A model generated the notes under the pieces. That model was given only the letters and a program-made list of their open reading frames with translations. It ran no database searches and was not told the origin of the DNA. Positions 56,864 through 64,000 of a DNA stretch of 64,000 bases are shown here, in pieces. How positions within the stretch are numbered: the stretch's first letter is position 1; every line of letters begins with the position of its first letter. The position numbers and the translations under genes were made by a program. Location: positions 4,493,501 to 4,557,500 of the forward strand of contig JAPQWV010000051.1 of assembly GCA_027422505.1 (NCBI GenBank), written 5' to 3'. Source of the stretch: Craterostigma plantagineum (taxonomy: Eukaryota; Streptophyta; Magnoliopsida; Lamiales; Linderniaceae).

Positions 56864-57705
56864 TGACACGTTTCAACATAAGACTCAACGTTCTCGCTCT
56901 GAAATCCTAGACTTTTCTGCTCGACCTCTCGACTCAGTTCCCTTTCATTTTCTGCCCTTTCACCTCAGTTACGCTCTACTTTTGTGCACTGCCCTTCTTC
57001 CCTAAAAACATCAAGGTTCGGCTTTTGTCGCAAAGAATACATCGTCACAGCGAATGCCGTGTACCTAGGGATACTTATTACCGAAACCTATATCTTGCCA
57101 AAGGGTTATGGGCAGGCTTATGCAAGGGATCGGGTCATTTCAGAACACGGTCAAGTAAGGCACGAGTCATACGAGGTAAGCAACTCAGGTTCATCTTTGG
57201 ATGCTTATTCGGGTCAGTGGCTTCTATAACATACGAGGTAAGCAATAGGCTCAGGCTCAAAGTGGCTAACTAATGGGATTAGTCATGGTGGAGAAATCTG
57301 GCCCTGGACTTAACTCCTAATGCCCTCATCATGTTAACACTAACGCACCAAAACAGTTTCAACACGTATCGGACAGGCAAGTTCTAGAGAGATACAGACT
57401 AGGCACGTCACACAACTAATAAAAATGAGCATAAGCTCGTCAGGCTCAAACTCTCACAACGTAACAGGGTTATGTGTACGAGTCCCTCAAAACAGTGCTA
57501 TACCTATTCAGGCAAACACGATTCAATCAGTCATGCATATCCTAATTGCTCACAAAATTTCATAAATGCAGACCCACTCGAGATAAGCGCAAACAATCAT
57601 GCCTGAATTCAGTAATTCATGCCTTTCCAACGAACTTAACGACTCACGGACACGTAATAAAATAAAAAAGAAATTTACTCATGCATTCTTAACTAAATTT
57701 CCCTC

Positions 57706-57740
57706 CCCACACTTAAGTGTGACGTTGTCCTCAACGTAAA
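57706..57740 (-). promoter_or_regulatory. Conserved GAGGACAACG...AAGTGTGGGGAGG block of element C
   Basis: The complement of CCCTCCCCACACTTAAGTG and GTTGTCCTCAACG. It matches the blocks at 44,605-44,640 and 53,765-53,800 and is shared by many Athila-related elements. Its role (second purine tract or regulatory) is not known to me. Confidence 0.5.
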
Positions 57741-58124
57741 AATTATCAAAGAAAGGGAAAAAGTTAGAAATGGGACTCCCCTGACGAATAAATGATGCGG
57801 TCATGAAATAGGCGTGACCGAACGCGTGAAGGTCGTGTCGTAACTCGTAATGCGTATCCCGGCCTAGCTAAGAAGAACATTAGACGTAGAAAGTTGAATC
57901 GTCATTGATAAACTATAAACATAGTTATAAGCATCAAAGTTAGAAACACAATAGTGATAAACACACGCGAAGCTAACAAAAAGAAAAGGGAAAAATCACT
58001 AAGGTTCTGGTGGTGGCGGTGGCGATGGTTGTCTCGGGCGAAGGAGGGACATCGACTGCTGGGAGTACTTGAGCGCGGTGTCCATGGCTTACAGCGCCTG
58101 GTTGTAGCGGTCGAGCTCTTCCTG

Positions 58125-59334
58125 CTACAGACGGTAGGCTTCCTTGTTCCGTCGCTCGTACTCCTCCTGTCGGCGTCGAGTTCCTTCGTTATACTGCTTG
58201 GCTTCCTCGTCCCGTTGCAGCGCGTCGGCGTTCATGCACATCATGTCCTGGTGCAGCGCTTCGAGGTCCGCTGCCGGCGCGTAGGGGGCGATGCCGGATG
58301 ACTCGCCATGGTGGTATCCGGAGGAGTGGGAGGGCCCGGCGGTCGTGTCTGTCTCCACTGGGTAAGGGCCATCGAGGTAGAGCTGGTCGGCGAGTCTAGG
58401 TGTACACCTTGTTCATCTCGTGATCTCGTGCCAGACGTACACCTTGTTCGTGCGAGTCCAGGTGGGCGCCTTTACGAGCATCTTCATCTTCACGAGCATC
58501 TCCTCGTTCAAGGGGTTGCGCCCGCCGACTATCTCTATCTCGGGTGCGTTTGCTGGCCAAAAGCGTAGTCCCGGACGACCTTAGTGATGAGTGCTCCTAC
58601 GGCGATCTTGCCATGGCTCCTTGCTTCTGCCTGAGCACTGAAGGCGTGGGCCACTGCCAGTCCCAAATGGACTCGTTCGCCTCGCTGCAGCTTAGTCAGG
58701 TCAAAGGTCACGGAGAGTGATCGCTCCATGCGACTCGCCCCTCGGTGTGAGCGAGGTCGTGAGGAGGCGGTGGATGTAGCGGAGTCCTGGGCTCCTGAGC
58801 GCGGACGCCTTCGAGGTCTTCGGGCTGAATTCTGGTTCGCCTGGTCGAGCGATGTCAGCCCAGCAACCCTTCGACCTCCCGGTTGATCAAAGTAGACCAC
58901 GTAGGACCGGTGCGGGTGTGGCTCTGGTACTCCAAGTGCATGGCATAGGTCGTTGGCCGTCACTATATGCTGTACGTTGAATGCCCGGAATTTGAGTGTG
59001 CGGTCGCCGTATTCATCGAAGGAGTAGGTGGAAAGGAACTCCAAGGTGAGTTCTTGTATGCCTGTTCGTCAATGCCGACGAAAGTGGTCCATCCACTGAG
59101 CGATAGGTACTGCGCGACCTGCTGGTCGATGTGGTGCTTCGCCAGCGTGTCGTAGTCGATCTGGTCCATGAGGATGAACTCCATTCCCTTAAGCCTGTTG
59201 TAGCGGGTAGTCTGAGCCTCGTCAGGGAACTGACCCATGGCTTCTAGTAGTGCCGGCGGGGGCCCACGTCGCCTTTGACGAATGGGCGAACGTGAGGCGG
59301 GGTCACGCGAGGCTGAGGAGCGACTTTTACCCAT
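58125..59334 (-). pseudogene. ATHILA ORF (env-position) of element C, frameshifted
   Basis: It starts MGKSRSSASRDPASRSPIRQ and continues with RYNRLKGMEFI, HHIDQQVAQYLSLSGW. A one-base shift near 59,040 moves the frame, which continues as EFLSTYSFDEYGDRTLKFRA, TANDLCHALGVPEPH, VHLGLAVAHAFSAQ. A second break near 58,540 precedes a C-terminal coiled-coil-like part (58,358-58,125: DALQRDEEAKQYNEG). This order fits the ATHILA ORF family that sits where env sits in retroviruses. No membrane segment or signal peptide is visible, so an envelope role is not supported by what I see. Confidence 0.65.
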
Positions 59335-60189
59335 AATACCTGTAAGAAAAGTGTGAGCTCAAAGAAATAATGGTATGAAGTCAGCTTGACTCGACCAATA
59401 ACAGCAATGAAGATATATCATAATTCAATGATCCTTGAAAAGTTCAAAGAAGCATTTCGTCGAACACGTAACGGAAGTCAATGTAAGCATATCAAGTCTA
59501 AAATTTGAACGACCACATATCCACAAGATGCATAAGATAGTTCAACCCTGGCTAACACAATCTCAGCAACAAATTTCGGTCGATCTTTCCAACAATCCCC
59601 AATCAGAATAAGGGTTCCTCATCCCCTAAAGTCAAGATTAATGCACCAAATCGACAAATGAAGTACCAAAATTAGGGTTCTTCGTCCTAAAGTCCGAAGT
59701 TAATGAATAAAATCATGAAATTAAACATATCCAAGGTGTTATTAGCATGTATATCATCATAAAAGAGCAAGAACAACACCAAATTAGACCTAATTTCGGA
59801 AATCCCTAATTTGGAGAATTAGGGTTCTTCGTAAAAATTTCGAAATTCAACATCGAATTCACGTAATCAAGCAAATCTCTAGAAGATATGGCACGTGATG
59901 AATGAAAATTAGCATCATCATACAAAAATTAGTAATTGTGAGCGAAATTCCCAAATTCGAAGTGAATAGGGTAAAAATCATACTTTTTGATCTTGAGTTA
60001 AATGGGGGTTTAGGGTTTTCTTGGGGGTGTCGCCGGAGTTTGGATGGCCGCGTTGGGCGGCGGCGGTCGTGGGTGGAGGAGGGTGGTGGTGGTGAAAGGA
60101 AAAAGAGAGGTCGAGAGAGAGAGAGAGAGAGAGGGAAGAGGGAAAAGAGAAAGAAAAGATAGGGAATTTTTTTTTCTTCTTAAAATCGT
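59335..60189 (-). other. Leader-like region upstream of the ATHILA ORF
   Basis: Read on the minus strand it has a CT-rich tract with (CT)n at about 60,112-60,131, then several AACCCTAA/AGGGTT words, and no long ORF that looks genuine. It resembles a 5' untranslated leader between a promoter and the ORF at 59,334. Confidence 0.4.
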
Positions 60190-60480
60190 GAAGGTCACGG
60201 CCGTGACCTATAAAGGTCTTGGCCGTGACATGAGGCAGAGGAAGTCTCTGCCGATCGTCCGGCCGTGACACTCGAGTCACTGGCCGTGACACAATCGGGA
60301 TTTTTTTTTATTTTTAATTTTTTTTAATACTCCCGTGGATGTCATGGCCGGATGGCTTAAGCCATTGGCCGTGACAAGAGGCAGAGGGGGACCTCTGGGG
60401 GACGTCACGACCGTGACACTTAAGTGTCTGGCCGTGACAGTGGGCAGTGTGCATATGTGGTTATGTCACGCCGTGACCCT
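60190..60480. repeat. Palindromic minisatellite in element C
   Basis: Units near 60,193, 60,261, 60,337, 60,404 and 60,467 (period about 63-76). Each has GTCACGGCCGTGAC or a diverged form, a short spacer, TGGCCGTGACA, then a GGCAG-containing spacer. It is the same unit as at 25-425 and 9,180-9,475 but lies between pol and the env-position ORF. Confidence 0.85.
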
Positions 60481-60667
60481 TTTTTTTTTAGGTAGTGGCT
60501 AAAGACATAAATGAAAATACTTGGGTTGGCTCCCAAGAAGCGCTTATTTTTTACCGTCGTCAGCTGGACGTCTTTTTAGTTCGCTCAAGTCTGGAAGTCC
60601 AGGTATAGCACTTTCTTTTCGCTCACGTCTTCCTCGCCTGCGTGATAGTGCTTCAACCTGTGGCCGT

Positions 60668-61393
60668 TCACCTTGAAGGTACCCTGCTCCATACCTGAAA
60701 TCTCAACAGTACCATAAGGAAAAACACGGGTAACAGTGAACGGTCCCGACCAACGTGATCTAAGTTTGTCGGGAAAGAGCCTAAGCTGAGAGTTAAAGAG
60801 GAGGACTTGGTCCCTTCTTGAAACTCTCGTATTTGCCTAATTTTCTTATGATGGTAGGCTTTTGAACGCTCCTTATACATGCGAGCGTTATCGTAGGCCG
60901 ATAAACGCCACTCGTCTAACTTGTTAATTTGGAGTTGCCGCTTTCCGCCGGCATCCCCCAAATCCAAATTTAAAGACTTAATCGCCCAATAGGCCTTATG
61001 CTCGATTCCTACGGGGAGGTGGCATGCCTTTCCATAGACTAATCTATACGGTGTAGTGCCTATGGGTGTCTTATATGCAGTTCTATAAGCCCAAAGTGCA
61101 TCATTTAACTTATTCGCCCACTCCCTACGGTTCCCTTCTATGGTCTTCTCTAAGATGCATTTCAGCTCACGGTTCACTAATTCGACCTGACCGCTAGCTT
61201 GGGGGTGGTCTGGGGTGGATAGGCTGTGCTTAACACCGTAGCGTTCTAACGTGCGTGCAAACTGGGTGTTACAGAAATGTGTACCCCTATCACTAATAAT
61301 GCACCTAGGTGCCCCAAAACGTGAAAATAATGCTCGAAGAAATCTCACGACTACCCTAACGTTTTCGTGGGTAAGGCTTGCGCCTCGGTCCAC
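60668..61393 (-). pseudogene. Element C integrase core and C-terminal part
   Basis: Minus-strand frame with [20 protein letters not shown] (second catalytic Asp), [16 protein letters not shown] (catalytic Glu), [20 protein letters not shown]. Near the C-terminus the frame shifts. The first catalytic Asp region lies in the gap between this piece and 61,493. Confidence 0.8.
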
Positions 61394-61492
61394 TTAGACA
61401 CATAATTGATAGCGACTAGAATATACTTATTATTGTACGAGCTAGGGAACGGACCCATAAAATCTATACCCACACATCAAAGATCTCACAGA

Positions 61493-62314
61493 CTAAGATG
61501 AAGTTCTGGGGCATTTCGTCGCGTTTAGAGATATTCCTGCGCGCTGACACTGATCACAAGTGTCAACGTACCTTTGGGTGTCCTTGAAGATCATGGGCCA
61601 GTAGAATCCGCTTTCTAACACCTTCTGAGCGGTTCTGTTGGCTGCGTAGTGCCCTCCGGTCGGTCCGTTGTGGCAATGCCTAAGGATCTGCGTCGTCTCT
61701 GGAGCAGCCACGCATCGTCGCATCACCTGGTCTGCACATCGTCTGAAAAGATATGGGTCTTCCCAAAAGTAGTACCTCAAATCAGAAAAGAATTTCTTCT
61801 TTTGCTGACTGGTGTACTCCTTTGGTAGGACCCTCGCAACAAGATAGTTAGCGTAATCTGCAAACCATGGGGTATCGTCACTTACCACCTGTATCGAGTA
61901 AAGATGCTCGTCTGGGAACCTATGGTGTATCGGCCTTCCATCCTTGTGGTATATTTTGGACTCCTCCAGTCGAGAGAGGTGATCCGCCGCTAGGTTCTCC
62001 GCACCTTTCTTGTCCCGGATCTCTATGCCGAACTCTTGTAGTAGTAGGATCCATCTGATTAGCCGTGACTTGGCATCGGGCTTTGCTAACAAGTACTTAA
62101 GAGCAGAATGGTCAGTGAAAACAATAACTTTGGATAGGATAAGATATGACATGAACTTGTCGAAAGCAAATACGACGGCCAACAGTTCCTTTTCAGTGGT
62201 TGTGTAATTTGTCTGGGCTGCGTCTAGCGTCTTACTCGCGTAGTAGATCGGCCTGAAATGGTTGTCCTTACGCTGCCCTAGCACGGCCCCAACTGCATAG
62301 TCATAGCATCGCAC
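61493..62314 (-). pseudogene. Element C RNase H and integrase zinc site
   Basis: [40 protein letters not shown] and [13 protein letters not shown] (RNase H), then [15 protein letters not shown] and CDQCQRAG (integrase zinc site). Frame breaks at both ends. Confidence 0.82.
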
Positions 62315-63362
62315 ATTAGTTCAAAGGGCAGCCTCCAATTCGGGGCTACCATAATAAGTGTTGCGATTAATCGCTCCTTAAGTAAATTGATTGCAAGCAA
62401 GCACTCGTCGTTAAACTCAAACGGGACATCTTTTTCTAGTAATCTAGACATGGGTCGAGCGATCTTAGAAAAATCCTTAATGAACCTACGATAAAATCCA
62501 GCATGTCCTAGAAAACTCCTAATTGACTTCACGTTCGAGGGGACAAGCAGCTTTTCTATCGTTTCCAACTTAGCTCGGTCCACTTCGATTCCTATAGAAA
62601 AATCTTATGGCCCAAAAATATGCCCTCTCGAACCATGAAGTGGAACTTTTCCCAATTAAGTGCCGAGTTCGTTCCTTCGGAGTACGAGCTTCAGATTAGA
62701 TAAACATACGTCGAATGACGAACCGAACACAGAAAATTCGTCCATAAATACCTCCATTACCTCACCTACAAGTTCGTCGAATATGGCCATCATGCATCGC
62801 TGGAAGGTGGTTGGGGCATTGCAGACCGAATGGCATCCTTCGATACGCGAACGTCCCGAACGGGCACGTGAATGTGGTCTTCTCTTGGCTCGAGTGCTAT
62901 GGGGATCTGCAGATAACCTGACAAACCATCAAGGAAACATTAGAATGAGTGACCGACTAACTTTTCTAACATCTGATCAATAAACGGTAAAGGAAAGTGG
63001 TCCTTTCGCGTGGCGTCGTTCAACTTCCTGTAGTCGATGCAGACGCACCACCCACTTACTGTCCTTGTCAGAATCAGCTCGTTCTTGTCGTTGGTGACAA
63101 CCGTCATGCCTCCCTTCTTTGGGACCACTTGTACCGGGCTGACCCACGTGCTGTCTAAAATGGGATAAATCATCCCCGCGTCTAGCAGTTTGATCACCTC
63201 CTTTTTACCACGTCCTTCGTATTGGGGTTGAGGCGCCTTTGGCGGTTGCGCGACCGGCTTGAAATCGTCCTCCATCACGATCTTATGCGTGCAATAGCTC
63301 GGGTTGATACCTCTTATGTCGGATATCTTCCACATCAAAGCCTTCTTGTGCGCTTTCAACAC
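62278..63362 (-). pseudogene. Element C reverse transcriptase remnants
   Basis: 62,940-63,362 carries MWKISDIRGINPSYCTHKI, WVSPVQVVPKKGG and CVCIDYRKLNDATRKDHFPL. 62,278-62,583 carries [19 protein letters not shown]. Between them the catalytic region survives only as out-of-frame scraps with small deletions, so no active enzyme is possible. Confidence 0.75.
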
Positions 63363-63446
63363 GTCTAGGAGCTGATCCTTCTGTCCGTCGTCGAGGCTCG
63401 ACGAGATGATGACTGGCAGCCCTCTATTGTTGCTAAGGAATGCGTA

Positions 63447-63998
63447 CTAGAGGTGGTCGGGCAGCGGCTTCAACTCTAGGACTGGTGGCTCCTCGACCGA
63501 GCTCTTTTCCTTGTCCTCTTCGCGGCTCTCATCGATGGCTATGATGGGCTCGTCGACTTCCTCCCCACACTCGTCAACTGCCATAATCATTCTTGTGTCC
63601 TCCTCGCTCAGAACCTGTGATAGACCTTGCACAGAAAAGAGAAACTCGTGCTCAAAAGCATCAAGTAGTAACACTTATCGTCATGTTCATTACTTTTTTT
63701 CATCGAATCCGCCATACTAAATGTGTCTTTTTCTCCATCTACTGTCCAAGTCAATGTACCATTCCTAACGTCTATCATGGTTTCTCCTGTGGCTAAGAAC
63801 GGTCTACCTAATATCAACGGGACATTATCCTCCTCCTCCATGTCTAAAATAACGAAATCAGCAGGAATTACGAACTTATCTACTTTAACTAAAACGTCCT
63901 CGATAACACCTCGAGGATACTTCAATGATCTGTCGGCTAACTGCAAGCTCATCCTAGTGGGTCGTGGCTCACCTAATCTTAAGCGCTTAAACATAGAA
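63447..63998 (-). pseudogene. Element C protease C-terminal half and acidic linker
   Basis: KYPRGVIEDVLVKVDKFVIP, FVILDMEEEDNVPLILGRPF, then a frame change at about 63,670 and a linker ending in VLELKPLPDHL. It is the same segment as 40,942-41,516 in element A but clearly diverged. It runs to the window edge. Confidence 0.78.
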
Positions 63999-64000
63999 TA

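Larger units (their letters stand above)
56864..63998 (-). mobile_element. Ty3/Athila-type element C, minus strand, cut by the A/B array and by the window edge
   Basis: In minus-strand order: protease, reverse transcriptase, RNase H and integrase remnants (63,994 to 60,668), a palindromic minisatellite (60,480-60,190), a CT-rich leader, an env-position ATHILA ORF (59,334-58,125), the conserved CTTAAGTGTGGGGAGG motif (complement at 57,706-57,722), and a spacer (57,600-56,864) similar to 53,940-54,360 of element B. The 3' LTR is missing; element B's LTR adjoins instead. Gag and 5' LTR lie beyond the window. Confidence 0.8.

Noticed and set aside
58125..59334. True retroviral-type envelope gene
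   Set aside because: The ORF is in the env position but shows no signal peptide, membrane span or cleavage site that I can see; it fits the ATHILA ORF family better.
59978..60292. Serine/leucine-rich ORFs over the (CT)n tract
   Set aside because: Produced by simple repeats in the leader of element C; no conserved motif.

Overview
This window is plant nuclear DNA, almost certainly from a flowering plant and probably a eudicot. The evidence is intron-rich genes of plant-only families (a PERK receptor kinase, an RLCK-VII kinase, a raffinose-synthase-family enzyme, a RING-H2 membrane protein), plant Ty1/copia and Ty3/Athila-type LTR retrotransposons with their usual tRNA primer sites, and many MITEs. 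The species cannot be named from the sequence.

Layout. 1-16.5 kb is a repeat graveyard. It holds the end of an Athila-type LTR, a decayed PADRE/DUF4228 gene split by a hAT-like MITE, LINE and copia remnants, a small CACTA element with hairpins, a short non-autonomous copia element, a degenerate tandem-repeat array split by a solo LTR, a decayed hAT transposon and a decayed LTR with primer site. 16.56-19.75 kb is a structurally complete non-autonomous copia element (LTRs, primer site, polypurine tract, 5-bp target duplication TCATT). Its interior carries a gag-like domain followed by sequence that reads as the C-terminal part of a BiP-type HSP70 and a piece of cytosolic HSP90. 20.3-39.3 kb is the gene island: a RING-H2 E3 ligase-like gene (+), then PERK (-), raffinose-synthase/SIP1-like (-) and PBL23-like RLCK (-). 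All four have complete splice-consistent models with open reading frames of 377, 676, 752 and 434 aa. MITEs lie in their introns and intergenic spaces.

39.6-64 kb is nested LTR retrotransposon sequence. A deleted minus-strand copia element is joined directly to a 5'-truncated Ty3 element (A). That is followed by an LTR, a second nearly identical Ty3 internal region (B) and a second LTR, so A and B share the middle LTR in a tandem array. The array ends inside the 3' spacer of a diverged minus-strand Athila-type element (C), which carries an env-position ATHILA ORF and a heavily frameshifted pol that runs off the window.

The four host genes do not form a pathway: ubiquitin ligase, cell-wall-associated kinase, galactosyl-sugar enzyme and cytoplasmic immune/growth kinase. 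The most unusual content is the chaperone-bearing copia element, and a palindromic GTCACGGCCGTGAC minisatellite that recurs just upstream of TATA boxes in two LTRs, in front of the env-position ORF of element C, and inside the CACTA element. All calls rest on reading the sequence and remembered family features; no database search was run.
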